Under the pieces are notes generated by a model. The model had not been told where the DNA came from. It searched no databases and saw only the letters and a program-made list of their open reading frames with translations. A DNA stretch of 64,000 bases from Paenibacillus mucilaginosus 3016. Its GTDB lineage: Bacteria > Bacillota > Bacilli > Paenibacillales > NBRC-103111. The position numbers were made by a program, and so were the translations under genes. Shown piece by piece: positions 17,618-26,184 of the stretch (position 1 is its first letter; each line of letters begins with the position of its first letter). The stretch is from the NCBI RefSeq assembly GCF_000250655.1, contig NC_016935.1, positions 5,536,001 through 5,600,000 on the forward strand, in the 5' to 3' direction.

Positions 17618-19072
17618 TCACACCTGATTGGCATTCCGCCGGCGGACCTGCCGCAGAAAGAGAATCGCGGCCGCCCCGGCCGGAAACAGCGCAGGCCAGC
17701 CGAGGAACGGGTACAGGGCCAGCACCGCCGCCAGCGAGAGCCCTGCGCACCGGCGGCCCCAGCGGCCGTCCCGGAGCAGCCGCACGCCGGCCATACAGCC
17801 GCCGATGTACGTGGCGATGAAGGCGGCGTTCGGCAGCGCGATCAGCTCCGCCAGCGACACGGCTTCGCTGTACAGCAGAAGCAGCGCGGCCATACTGCCC
17901 GCCGCAATGAAGAGCAGCCCGCCGACGGGCGTGCCGTACCGGGGATGCAGGGCCCCGAGCCACTTGGGCGCGGCCCCTTCCTGCGCCAGGGCATAGGCGG
18001 TTCGTGATGCGGCGCTGGAGTAAGCGTTGTGCGCCGCGAGGCAGATGAACAAAGCGGCCACCACGACGGCCCACCCTCCCGCTGCCCCCAGCGAGCGCTG
18101 GACCATCAAGCTGAGGGAGGCCGCCGAGTTCTCCCCGCCGTAGCTGCCGGTGGCCACGGTCGTGAAGGCCACGGCAAGGTAGACGAGAGCCACGATTCCC
18201 GCGCTCCACAGGATGCCGCGCACCGCGTTCCGCCGCGGATCGACGAATTCGCCCGATAGGTGGGTCACCGCTTCCCAGCCGATGAAGCACCAGAACATCA
18301 GCCCTGCCGCCTGCACCACGCTCAGCGGGCCGTGAGGCATGAAGGGCGTCAGACGGGCTGTGTCGACATGGGGGACGGCAGCGGTGACCGACAGCACAAG
18401 GACGCCCAGGATCACCGCGACGACCACCGTCTGAAGCCGGCCGGCCAGATGCAGCCCGTAGACGTTCAGCAGCAGCGGCAGCAGCACGATCACGGCCGCC
18501 GTCAGGTATACCTGCTCTGCGTTCCAGTGCAGGAGCACGGCCAGATACCGGGCTCCGGTCACGGCAAGCACCGGTCCGCCGAGAGGGACGGAGAGCAGGA
18601 AAAACCAGCCCGTAAGGTTGCCGTAAGGCGCCCCGTAAGCCAGGCGGACAAAGTGGGACACGCCGCCGGGGCCCGGGTGCCTGGCGGCCAGCCAGCCCAT
18701 CGTCACGGCCATCGGTACGACAAGGATTGACATCGCCAGCCAGGCCAGGATCGAGGCAGGTCCTGCCTGCTCCGCGGCCAGGCCGGGAATCAGCAGGATG
18801 TCGGAGCCGATGACCGAGCCGAGATAGAGGGCTACGATCTGGGGTAATCCCAGACTCGGCCGCATCCCGCTCCGGCCATCCACAACCGGTTCTCCGGGCC
18901 GCCCATCGGCTCCCGGTGCAGCGTGCGTCCCCTGATTGGAGCCGTTCTCCGCGGCGATGGGCTTCCCCGGCCCCGGCAAGGCCTCCGTTCGGAACGCCTC
19001 CGCTCCTGCCTGCTTGCCCTGCGGTGTGATCTGAGCAGCCGCTCCGCTGCCCCTCTTCCGTGCATGATTCAT
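17618..19072 (-). CDS. APC superfamily amino-acid permease
   Basis: 484 residues. After about 60 polar residues come about twelve membrane helices, starting GLPQIVALYLGSVIGSDILLIPGLAAEQAGPAS, the unwound helix-1 motif (GSVIGSDIL) of amino-acid/polyamine/organocation permeases. FWCFIGWEAVTHLSGEFVDPRRN in the middle is also family-typical, closest in feel to the YjeH/YfnA branch. Start ATG 19072 has GGAG 7 bases upstream; the ORF could extend to 19195 but that lacks a ribosome site. It is divergent from a MocR regulator 147 bases away, which probably controls it. Confidence 0.87.
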   Translation of the reverse strand: MNHARKRGSGAAAQITPQGKQAGAEAFRTEALPGPGKPIAAENGSNQGTHAAPGADGRPGEPVVDGRSGMRPSLGLPQIVALYLGSVIGSDILLIPGLAAEQAGPASILAWLAMSILVVPMAVTMGWLAARHPGPGGVSHFVRLAYGAPYGNLTGWFFLLSVPLGGPVLAVTGARYLAVLLHWNAEQVYLTAAVIVLLPLLLNVYGLHLAGRLQTVVVAVILGVLVLSVTAAVPHVDTARLTPFMPHGPLSVVQAAGLMFWCFIGWEAVTHLSGEFVDPRRNAVRGILWSAGIVALVYLAVAFTTVATGSYGGENSAASLSLMVQRSLGAAGGWAVVVAALFICLAAHNAYSSAASRTAYALAQEGAAPKWLGALHPRYGTPVGGLLFIAAGSMAALLLLYSEAVSLAELIALPNAAFIATYIGGCMAGVRLLRDGRWGRRCAGLSLAAVLALYPFLGWPALFPAGAAAILFLRQVRRRNANQV

Positions 19073-19089
19073 ATCGCTTCTCCCCGTTT

Positions 19090-19203
19090 CTGACTCGTAC
19101 GGCTCCACCCCTGACTCGGACGGTTGCCGGACTCTGTCCCTGAAGCTTATACTGAAACTGACCTGGATGACAGGGCCAGTTTGCATACATATCACAGGGT
19201 CAG
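19090..19203. promoter_or_regulatory. divergent regulatory region with paired direct repeats
   Basis: Two direct-repeat pairs lie between the permease and MocR genes. CTGACTCGTACGG (19090-19102) recurs as CTGACTCGGACGG (19111-19123), 21 bp apart. TGACAGGGCCAG (19168-19179) recurs as TCACAGGGTCAG (19192-19203), 24 bp apart. MocR/GabR-type regulators bind direct repeats, so either pair may be the operator. Confidence 0.45.
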
Positions 19204-19218
19204 AATGGAGGGACAGCC

Positions 19219-20634
19219 TTGTTTGATCTCAGCCTGACGAATCAGGAGGAACTGCCGCTGTACAGGCAGCTGTATGAACAACTCCGTGAAGGCATCCGGG
19301 ACGGGCGGATTGCGGACGGATCGCGCCTGCCCTCCCTCCGTTCCCTGCGGGCGCAGCTCAATATCAGCAAGGTCACGGTCGAGACCGCCTACGGGATGCT
19401 TGTCGCCGAAGGCTACGCCGTAAGCCGGCCGCGCTCCGGATTATACGCCGTCCGCCCGAAGGGCATCCCGCCGCGCAGCTCGGCCGCAGACCCGGCGGCA
19501 CCGGCCGTGGCGCCTGCTCCGCCGGCGGCGGCCCTGCAGGAGCACCGGATCGACTTCCGGCCCTCCGCCGTCGATCCGCACAGCTTCCCGCTGCGTATAT
19601 GGCGGCGCATGCTGCACCAGGCGTCGGAGACGGCCGCCGGGCAGCTCGGCCGCTACGGCGATCCCCAGGGCGAAGAAGGGCTGCGCCGCGTGCTGGCGGA
19701 TTACCTCCGCACATCCCGCGGTGTAGTCTGCCTCCCGGAGCAGATCGTGATCGGCTCCGGGATCGGTTACAGCATGGGCATCCTGGCCAGGCTGTTCACC
19801 GCGAAGAGCCCGATTGCGGTGGAGGCCCCCGGTTATGCACCGGTGCGTGAGCAGTGGCGGCACTGCGGCTATGAGGTCATTCCGCTGCCAGCCGGCAGAC
19901 AGGGATGGGCCTTGGACGAACTCGGGAACACCGGCGCGCAGGCCGCCTATCTCACCCCGTCCCACCATTTTCCAACAGGAATGGTCATGCCTTATGCCGC
20001 AAGAGAACAGCTGCTAAGCTGGGCGCACTCGCGGGACGCCTATATCATCGAAGACGATTACGACGGGGAATTCCGTTACGAAGGCAGGCCCCTCCCCTCT
20101 CTGCAGAGTCTGGACCGGGACGGCAGGGTGATCTATATCGGCACCTTCTCCAAGGTGTTCTCCCCGGCCCTGCGCATGAATTACATGGTCCTGCCAATCA
20201 GGCTGGCCAGCCTCCTCCGCAGCAGGCCCGATCTGCTGCACGCCCCCTCCCGCATGGAGCAGTGGGCCATGCACGCCTTCATCGCCGAGGGGCACTGGTA
20301 CCGGCACATCCGTCGGATGCGCAGAGCGTACCGGCGCAAGCACGAGACGCTCGTCCGCGGGATCCGCTCCCGCTGGGACGGCCGGATCGAGATCACGGGC
20401 CACAGCGCCGGACTGCACCTCGAAATCACGGTTCACACCCCCCATCCGGCAGGCCGCCTGACGGCCTTGGCCGCAGAGCAGGGTGCGGACGTATACGACC
20501 TGCGCGAGTCATGGCTGGAGCCCGCCCCCGACGGGCCGCCCCGTCTCTACCTCGGCTTCGGGGGACTGACCGAAGCGGAGATCGACCAAGGGCTGACGCG
20601 GCTGGAGCGGGCTTGGAAGAGCCTTTGGGCATAG
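19219..20634 (+). CDS. MocR-family (GntR HTH + aminotransferase-like) transcriptional regulator
   Basis: 471 residues. A GntR-type winged helix occupies about 1-75 (PLYRQLYEQLREGIRDGRI, LPSLRSLRAQLNISKVTVETAY). A fold-type I aminotransferase domain runs from about 110 to the end, with the PLP lysine in YIGTFSKVFSPALRMNY and the aspartate in IIEDDYDGEFRY. Such proteins sense PLP, amino acids or their aldimines and regulate adjacent transport or vitamin B6 genes. The start is TTG 19219, with GGAGGG 7 bases upstream. Divergent to the amino-acid permease, its likely target. Confidence 0.92.
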   Translation: MFDLSLTNQEELPLYRQLYEQLREGIRDGRIADGSRLPSLRSLRAQLNISKVTVETAYGMLVAEGYAVSRPRSGLYAVRPKGIPPRSSAADPAAPAVAPAPPAAALQEHRIDFRPSAVDPHSFPLRIWRRMLHQASETAAGQLGRYGDPQGEEGLRRVLADYLRTSRGVVCLPEQIVIGSGIGYSMGILARLFTAKSPIAVEAPGYAPVREQWRHCGYEVIPLPAGRQGWALDELGNTGAQAAYLTPSHHFPTGMVMPYAAREQLLSWAHSRDAYIIEDDYDGEFRYEGRPLPSLQSLDRDGRVIYIGTFSKVFSPALRMNYMVLPIRLASLLRSRPDLLHAPSRMEQWAMHAFIAEGHWYRHIRRMRRAYRRKHETLVRGIRSRWDGRIEITGHSAGLHLEITVHTPHPAGRLTALAAEQGADVYDLRESWLEPAPDGPPRLYLGFGGLTEAEIDQGLTRLERAWKSLWA

Positions 20635-20688
20635 CGGAGCGCCAGCCGCTGATGACTCACGGCGCCGTTCGGGATGAACACGAGAGAA

Positions 20689-20718
20689 GCCCTGCTGTCC
20701 CGGGGGACGGCAGGGCCT
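20689..20718 (-). terminator. hairpin downstream of the small ORF
   Basis: GCCCTGC-CGTCCC / GGGACAG-CAGGGC stem followed by TTCTCT on the minus strand. The T-tract is weak. It may also end the MocR transcript. Confidence 0.5.
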
Positions 20719-20732
20719 CTGAGTTTGGTAAG

Positions 20733-20909
20733 TTACTTGCGCAGGTTATGCTGGTCGGTGAGCTTGTTCTGCTCGTCCGGCTTGCGGTTGTGATCCGGTT
20801 TCTGATCCCCTCTGCCGCCCGACGAAGCGGTGCTTTGGAGGAACGCTCTCATGTCTTCGGACGCGCCTGCGTCCTTGCGGACAAGCTCGTTCTTCGATCC
20901 GGCCGCCAT
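20733..20909 (-). CDS. small polar hypothetical protein
   Basis: 58 residues, highly hydrophilic (K, D, N and Q rich; ending DQKPDHNRKPDEQNKLTDQHNLRK), so probably disordered or a spore-type small protein. ATG 20909 is preceded by GGGAGGTG at a 6-base spacing. The earlier ATG at 20936 sits only one base after AAGGAG, so I prefer the later start. No family recognised. Confidence 0.6.
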   Translation of the reverse strand: MAAGSKNELVRKDAGASEDMRAFLQSTASSGGRGDQKPDHNRKPDEQNKLTDQHNLRK

Positions 20910-20980
20910 CTCAGCCACCTCCCGGTTGTAGGACATACTCCTTTTTACCCGGATGTGTGCATGGGTAAACGGGCCTGAGC

Positions 20981-22075
20981 CTACTTGAAGGAAGCGTAAG
21001 GGATGATGAACTCCGGCATGCCCTCGGCATACGCCGTGTATTCGTACTGCTGGAAGTAGATGACGAGGCCTTCATGCGTCAGGAAGTAGTCCCGGTCCGG
21101 CTCCACGCTCTCGAACGGGGCAATCAGATAAAGGCCGGTGTCCCCGATCTGCTTTTGGACCTCCCGGTTGATGATGCCGACATAGTCCTTGCTCCCCGCC
21201 GCTTCCTGAAGGGTCAGCAGCTCTCCGGTCTTCAGATCGAACGTATAGCCCTGCCGGACGGTCGATCCGTGAGCCCCTCCGCCGTAGAAATAATAATCCG
21301 AATACAGGCTCAGCCGGCCGTTCTCATTGTAGGTTACGACGTAAGAGGCACTGTAGACGGACTGCGGCGTCTCGATCTCCGGGTTGTCGGTCTTGAGCTC
21401 GCTGTTCCACTTCTCCGCTTCCCCCAGCTGCCTGATCCCTTCGGCGATCCGCGCTTCATTCTCTTTCTTGAGCGTTTCGTTGATCTTCCCCATCACCGCC
21501 GTATCGGCGAAGCCTTCGATCTGCGGATACTGCGCATCCACCAGCGGATGCCCGCCGTCCGTGGTCACGGTAACGATCTGCAGCGGGTTCTCCTGAATCG
21601 TCTCGACCTCGATGGTCCGTGATGCCTGGTCATAAGAGACGCCGTAGCCGAGGCGTTCGAGCAGGAAGCGCAGCGGCACGTACAGGGAGCCGTCCTGGAG
21701 AATGGGGAGCTCGCCGTACAGCCGGTTCACGTTCAGCGTATAGACTCCGGTATCCGGGTACACCTTCAGCGTCCGGCCCCGCCCCGTAACCGATGCGGCT
21801 CTCTCCCCTGCGTCCCAATCGATCGCAAGGCCGAGATGCTCCGTCAGGGCACGAAGTCCGATATAGGTGCTCCCCTCGGAATAGATGACAGGAATCACGG
21901 CTGAGCTGCCGTCCACGGTCACGGGCTGCGGGGTGATCGCGTACCGAGCTGCCGCTTCGTGGGTTTCAGCCGATGCGCCCGCAGGGTTCAGGCTCCCTCC
22001 GGCGGCAAGAACCGCTGCCAGAGCCAGCGAGACGGCGGTTTTACGTATTTTTCTGTGTGCATGGATATTGGTCAA
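20981..22075 (-). CDS. secreted stalk-domain protein with DUF3298/RsiV-like C-terminus
   Basis: About 364 residues. Signal peptide (HRKIRKTAVSLALAAVLAAGG to PAGASAE), then a copper-amine-oxidase-type stalk domain (about 55-150: YIGLRALTEHLGLAIDWDAGERAASVT and LYVPLRFLLERLGYGVSYDQASRTIEV). The C-terminal DUF4163/DUF3298 half includes YYFYGGGAHGSTVRQGYTFDLKTGELL, as in RsiV and PdaC. It acts outside the cell, probably at the wall. Start is uncertain: TTG 22075 has AAAGGA 11 bases upstream; ATG 22102 and 22126 have poor sites. Confidence 0.82.
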   Translation of the reverse strand: MTNIHAHRKIRKTAVSLALAAVLAAGGSLNPAGASAETHEAAARYAITPQPVTVDGSSAVIPVIYSEGSTYIGLRALTEHLGLAIDWDAGERAASVTGRGRTLKVYPDTGVYTLNVNRLYGELPILQDGSLYVPLRFLLERLGYGVSYDQASRTIEVETIQENPLQIVTVTTDGGHPLVDAQYPQIEGFADTAVMGKINETLKKENEARIAEGIRQLGEAEKWNSELKTDNPEIETPQSVYSASYVVTYNENGRLSLYSDYYFYGGGAHGSTVRQGYTFDLKTGELLTLQEAAGSKDYVGIINREVQKQIGDTGLYLIAPFESVEPDRDYFLTHEGLVIYFQQYEYTAYAEGMPEFIIPYASFK

Positions 22076-22159
22076 GGCGGCTGCATTCCTTTCAACAAGC
22101 ATGATTCGTATCGATATCCCCCTCATTATAGTCCGGAAGGCGCGGTTTGAATATCTTGA

Positions 22160-22193
22160 AATGAAAAAAGCCCCGGCACAGGACCGGGACTTC
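22160..22193 (-). terminator. intrinsic terminator
   Basis: AGTCCCGG / CCGGGGCT stem followed by six T residues on the minus strand, 8 bases after the stop of the 22201-22503 gene. Confidence 0.85.
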
Positions 22194-22200
22194 TATATGG

Positions 22201-22503
22201 TTAATTCGCCTGTCCAGCGGGCTCGGCCTGCGGCTTCGGCATCAGAATGCGTTCAATGCGCTCCTGCATCGTCCCGATCTGCGCCTCCTGGCAGTAGCCG
22301 TGGCAGATCTGGATGCGGCCGGATTCCAGCTTCATGTTGCGGACCGGATGGCCCAGCATGCTCTTGTGGATCGTCTTCACATTCCCGGTAGGCAGGCGGA
22401 GGATCGAGAACACCTGATTGTCGATCATCGGCGTATGCTGCTTGAACAGAAACCCGACCTTATTCTCCTGCAGAACCCCTACCACCTCGAATAAAATGCC
22501 CAT
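22201..22503 (-). CDS. hypothetical protein, about 100 residues
   Basis: Begins MGILFEVVGVLQENKVGFLFKQ and contains HTPMIDNQVFSILRLPTGNVKTIHKSMLGHPVRNMKL. This is a compact strand-rich region followed by a His/Cys-containing stretch (QICHGYCQEAQIG) and a proline/alanine tail. Three ATG codons in a row lie at 22503-22509; AGGGGAG is 8 bases before the third, so 22503 is used. No family recognised. It has its own terminator. Confidence 0.68.
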   Translation of the reverse strand: MGILFEVVGVLQENKVGFLFKQHTPMIDNQVFSILRLPTGNVKTIHKSMLGHPVRNMKLESGRIQICHGYCQEAQIGTMQERIERILMPKPQAEPAGQAN

Positions 22504-22695
22504 CATCATGTCTCCCCTTACTGTGTATGGTTTTCGTTACTGCTTCGTATATCCATAGAATAGCATCCGGGGAAGAAATGCCCGTATGACGATTCTCACA
22601 AGGGGGCAAAAAAAGTGAGGTTCACGGCAGCCCGGCTTGTAACTCTGTGCGGTCCGCTGTCGTCTAGTAAGCATCTTGAGTCCCGGAGTGACCAC

Positions 22696-23790
22696 ATGCC
22701 AACCTCACGTCTCCCGTCACGCCCGTTCCGGACGGCTTGGGCGCTGGTCTGCGCGTGCACGCTGCTGCTTGCATCCTGCGAACCGGGCGGCGGCCCTTCC
22801 GCCGATCCGAAAGCCGCCAATCCCTCTGCTGCCGCGTCCGTGGAACCGGCGCGTACGCCACAGGCGGGGCAGCCGGCCGAAGCACCGGTTCAGCTTTCCA
22901 CGGGTGGCGGAAGTGCAGATGCGCCGCCCCCTTCGGCGTCTCCCGCTGCTGCGCCGCCTTCACCGGCCTCCAGCCAGGACAATGCTCCGTCACCGGCCGA
23001 CGCCAATGGCCAGCCTTCCGCTGCATCCGGTTCAGCCGCACACAATCCGGCGGCCGCTTCCGCCCCGCCGGTGCCGGAACCGCCTCCCCCGGCTGCAGCC
23101 GGGCAGCGTCCTCCCGGCAAGCAGCCGCGGACCGAGAAGAGCGGCAGAGCCGCCTTCGAACCTGCGGGGGCCGCGAAGTTCGAGGTCCCCGTCGTCTGCG
23201 TCCAAGCGGATTACGGCGCCGATCCGGAAGGAATCACGCTCTGCCCGCCCGCTCCGCTGTCGTTCAAGAAATACAAGCTTACTGCGCATGAAGCGAGCCG
23301 TATGGCCGTGTATTGGATGAGTACGGGCTATGGTAGAGGGATCTCTGTGCTCGCCCCCGGAAGCTGGGCCGTCCATGATGCAGTGATGGGCGCGAACGGG
23401 TCTGTATCCTTCATGCTTCAGCACCCGAACGACCCGGAGCAGCGTATCGTCTACAGCGACAGCGGCGCCTGCCAAGGCTGCGTGATTGCGAATATCGGCG
23501 GATTTTTCCCCGGGATGGAGGCTTGGGCCGAGCAACAGGGCTTTCCTGTAGAACCTGTACGGGACTTCGCGAGGCGTATCCCGATCGGTCTCGATCTCCT
23601 CAGCTATTCCCTGAAGATCTCCAAGACGGGATACGAAGCCCATGGCGTCGCTTCGAAAGAACAGCCTTTCTACCAGTTCCGCCTGCTGGAAGTAAACGTC
23701 AAGAACGGATCGCGTCCGCTGGCGACCGCCGCACTGAATTTCTTCGCTGACACCGAGCGGCAGAGAATTCCCCAACCGATGTCACCCTGA
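22696..23790 (+). CDS. DUF4850 lipoprotein
   Basis: 364 residues. The N-terminus MPTSRLPSRPFRTAWALVCA with LLLASC is a lipoprotein signal (lipobox cysteine near 27). It is followed by about 110 residues of proline/alanine/serine low-complexity linker, likely crossing the wall. The C-terminal domain (about 165-364) reads ITLCPPAPLSFKKYKLT, ASRMAVYWMSTGYGRGISVLAPGSW and DSGACQGCVIANIGGFFP, the DUF4850 pattern; function is unknown. ATG 22696 has GGAGTG 8 bases upstream. The longer frame from 22615 lacks a site. Monocistronic. Confidence 0.85.
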   Translation: MPTSRLPSRPFRTAWALVCACTLLLASCEPGGGPSADPKAANPSAAASVEPARTPQAGQPAEAPVQLSTGGGSADAPPPSASPAAAPPSPASSQDNAPSPADANGQPSAASGSAAHNPAAASAPPVPEPPPPAAAGQRPPGKQPRTEKSGRAAFEPAGAAKFEVPVVCVQADYGADPEGITLCPPAPLSFKKYKLTAHEASRMAVYWMSTGYGRGISVLAPGSWAVHDAVMGANGSVSFMLQHPNDPEQRIVYSDSGACQGCVIANIGGFFPGMEAWAEQQGFPVEPVRDFARRIPIGLDLLSYSLKISKTGYEAHGVASKEQPFYQFRLLEVNVKNGSRPLATAALNFFADTERQRIPQPMSP

Positions 23791-23926
23791 AGGGAAATGA
23801 TCACCAATGATCGCCTCCCTCCCTTAAAAAACCGCTTTTCTTATGTTATGATATTTTCACTACATCCTAGATATAGAGAGAAAACTGATAGGATAGGACA
23901 TCTGCCACTAGGTTAGGAGGGCTTCT

Positions 23927-24625
23927 ATGCTGCTGGATGCAATCAAGGACAAGGTACGTCAGGAATCTTACGAGGATTTGAAGCTTCCTTTGGATGAGCT
24001 CGAGCGGCTCACGGCATTCCGCCCGCTCGTCATTCAGACCCCCAAAGAGCCGGCTTATGTGCTGTTCCAGGCTCACCCAGAATCGTATACGGCGCCGGTC
24101 CAGAAGGACGGGGTGCGCAAGGTGGTCGACTGCAGCCTTCTTCGGCCCGCCGGCAAGCTGGAGACGGATCTCATGCTGGAGATGTACCGCCACCGGATCT
24201 ACACCCTGTACGCTTTCGCTTTCATGTTCACTTACGAGGACAAGGGACTGATCCTGCTGTGGTCGCAGCAGCTCGAGCAGCCGCCGACCTTCAACCGTAC
24301 GCAGACGAATGCGCTGCTTGAAGAGGCGCTGGGCCCGGAAGGGGACAGCTCTTATTTTACCTTATCCCGCATCTTCCACCCTGCCCAGCTCATCGAACTG
24401 ACCTATGAGAACCAGACGATCTCCACAGCCGTGGGCGGCCATTCGTTCGTCATGATCATTCCGGTGGAGAAAAAGTGGACCTTATCCCTCCGCCGCTCCA
24501 AAAAGGTGCCGGACGACGACTTCGACATCCTCCGGCGCAAGCTGGCCCTGTACAAGGAGGAGGCGATTCTTCTGCAAAATTACTTCCAGAGGAACGGCCT
24601 GTGGTCCGAGAAAGCCTCCCTGTAG
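23927..24625 (+). CDS. hypothetical cytoplasmic protein
   Basis: 232 residues, no signal peptide or membrane helix, evenly mixed composition. It begins MLLDAIKDKVRQESYEDLKLPLDELERL and ends in a helical basic region (DDDFDILRRKLALYKEEAILLQNYFQRN). TAGGAGGGCTTCT precedes the ATG, a strong ribosome site. I do not recognise the family. It stands alone and ends at a bidirectional terminator. Confidence 0.78.
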   Translation: MLLDAIKDKVRQESYEDLKLPLDELERLTAFRPLVIQTPKEPAYVLFQAHPESYTAPVQKDGVRKVVDCSLLRPAGKLETDLMLEMYRHRIYTLYAFAFMFTYEDKGLILLWSQQLEQPPTFNRTQTNALLEEALGPEGDSSYFTLSRIFHPAQLIELTYENQTISTAVGGHSFVMIIPVEKKWTLSLRRSKKVPDDDFDILRRKLALYKEEAILLQNYFQRNGLWSEKASL

Positions 24626-24649
24626 AACGAACGGTTCACTAACGAAACA

Positions 24650-24687
24650 AAAAACGGGAGATCCGCTTTAGACGGACTCCCGTTTTG
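24650..24687. terminator. bidirectional terminator
   Basis: AACGGGAG / CTCCCGTT stem with further GTCC/GGAC-type pairing inside, A-rich before and TTTTGCTGTTT after, between convergent genes. Confidence 0.85.
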
Positions 24688-24703
24688 CTGTTTGGGCCGG
24701 TCG

Positions 24704-26161
24704 TTAGGGCTTGGGGGCCGGCTCTTTCAGTTGGTGTTCATATAGGACATGGGATCCCAGGCTCCACTGAGCGAAATACATCGCTTCACCTGCCCAATAA
24801 ATGGCTGTCGGCCGGGCTTCAAACACGGTCTCGCGTCCGGTTCCGTCAAGCCGGACCCGTTCAAGGGGAAGGGAGCCATGGATACCGGTGGCACCCGCCG
24901 CAAAATATATCCAGCCGTCCTTGTAGCTGAGGCGTCCCATGTAGGGTTTCTCCTGCTCCAGCAGCGGAATATCAATGGAGCCGTCCAGACTTATTTTGCG
25001 GATATCCTTGCCATCCCTCACATAGTAAATCCAGTCCTCCGTGATGATAAAATCGGTGACCCGCTCCTGAACCTTCCTGTCATCCGAACCGTCAAGCTTC
25101 ATGGAGTACAGCCCTTCCTTCCCCTGCTCCCCCTTCAGGTAGAAGATCCGGTCCGAGTACACATAGAGGCTCTTGACCTCCCCGCTTGGGTTCAGCTGCA
25201 CCCCACCCGTTCCGTCCGTCTTCATCCGGTAGATTCCCGGAGGCGAAGAGGAGGCGTTTTCCCGGCTTTCCGGCTGCTGGGTCCGCTTGGTGTAGTACAG
25301 CCATTCCCCGTCTGCCCAAAGCTCCCCTACCCCCGTGGCCGGCAGGATCGTTCTGTTCGTCCCGTCCTTGCGGATTTTGACGATGGTACCGGACTGGTCA
25401 TAAGCAATGTAGTACAGCCACTCTCCAGACGCATTAATGTACATCGCCAGATCATCCGACAGCTTCAACGGATGCTCCCCGTTCAATTCCGTCCGCACCA
25501 AGCTGTGCGGTCCTTCCGAGTTTCGTACCGGGTTTTTGTAGATCCACTTCTCATCCGCGGCAAGCTGCCCGCCGTTCGACAGGTTGAGAGCCGTCTGCAG
25601 CCGCTTCCCTGCCGCTGCCTCTACCGGACAAGACTGAATGCTGTATCCGCTCACGGGGTCCCAGGCCGCCTGCCAGCCGAATTCTTCCTTCGTGAACCGC
25701 CAGGTCATTGGAAAATAAGTGATATTGCGGTACAGCAGCAGCGGATACGTCTCGTTCGGGGAATCGACCGCCTTCCCGTTCACGGTAACCGGAAAAGGCA
25801 CCGGGACGGCGTCTGCCGCACGGCCGCTGTTCTTCAGCTCCGCCGATAAGGTCTGCGGCACGGGACCGCAGATGCCCTCTGTTTTGGTCAGGGACAGCCC
25901 GTCCTCGGCGTTCCAGCTTACGCTGAGACCAAGGGCGGAGGTATAGTTCCAGGTCATCGGAAAGTAGGTGACTCCCTTGTGGAGCAGCAGCGGATACAGG
26001 CTGTGCACCCCATCCAGTGCCGTCTCATTCACGGTCACCGGGAAAGCGGGAAAAGCGACTTCCACCGCCTCCGTTGCGGCAGCTTCCGCGTTAGTAATAG
26101 GGCCGAGCATGAGCAACCCGGCCGCCGCGGCGGCCGTCCATAAATTGAGCTTACGAAGCAT
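24704..26161 (-). CDS. secreted protein: paired YFPMTW stalk modules plus DUF5050-like propeller
   Basis: 485 residues. Signal peptide (MLRKLNLWTAAAAAGLLMLG to NAEAAA). Two tandem N-terminal modules of about 55 residues follow (FPVTVNETALD to VTYFPMTWNYTSALGLSVSW, and FPVTVNGKAVD to ITYFPMTWRFTKEEFGWQAAW). The rest is a chain of WxYYxxxxxxxxIxKIRxDGT repeats typical of DUF5050 beta-propellers. It is extracellular; ligand unknown. ATG 26161 has AAGGAG 8 bases upstream. It follows the DUF4362 lipoprotein gene by 23 bases, so the two are probably co-transcribed. A paralogue lies at 35168-36652. Confidence 0.83.
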   Translation of the reverse strand: MLRKLNLWTAAAAAGLLMLGPITNAEAAATEAVEVAFPAFPVTVNETALDGVHSLYPLLLHKGVTYFPMTWNYTSALGLSVSWNAEDGLSLTKTEGICGPVPQTLSAELKNSGRAADAVPVPFPVTVNGKAVDSPNETYPLLLYRNITYFPMTWRFTKEEFGWQAAWDPVSGYSIQSCPVEAAAGKRLQTALNLSNGGQLAADEKWIYKNPVRNSEGPHSLVRTELNGEHPLKLSDDLAMYINASGEWLYYIAYDQSGTIVKIRKDGTNRTILPATGVGELWADGEWLYYTKRTQQPESRENASSSPPGIYRMKTDGTGGVQLNPSGEVKSLYVYSDRIFYLKGEQGKEGLYSMKLDGSDDRKVQERVTDFIITEDWIYYVRDGKDIRKISLDGSIDIPLLEQEKPYMGRLSYKDGWIYFAAGATGIHGSLPLERVRLDGTGRETVFEARPTAIYWAGEAMYFAQWSLGSHVLYEHQLKEPAPKP

Positions 26162-26184
26162 ACGCTGCACTCCTTTTTGTTTAG

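Noticed and set aside
17544-19190. 548-codon minus-strand frame overlapping the amino-acid permease
   Set aside because: Arg/Gly-rich translation with no membrane pattern; the permease frame has twelve helices and a ribosome site.
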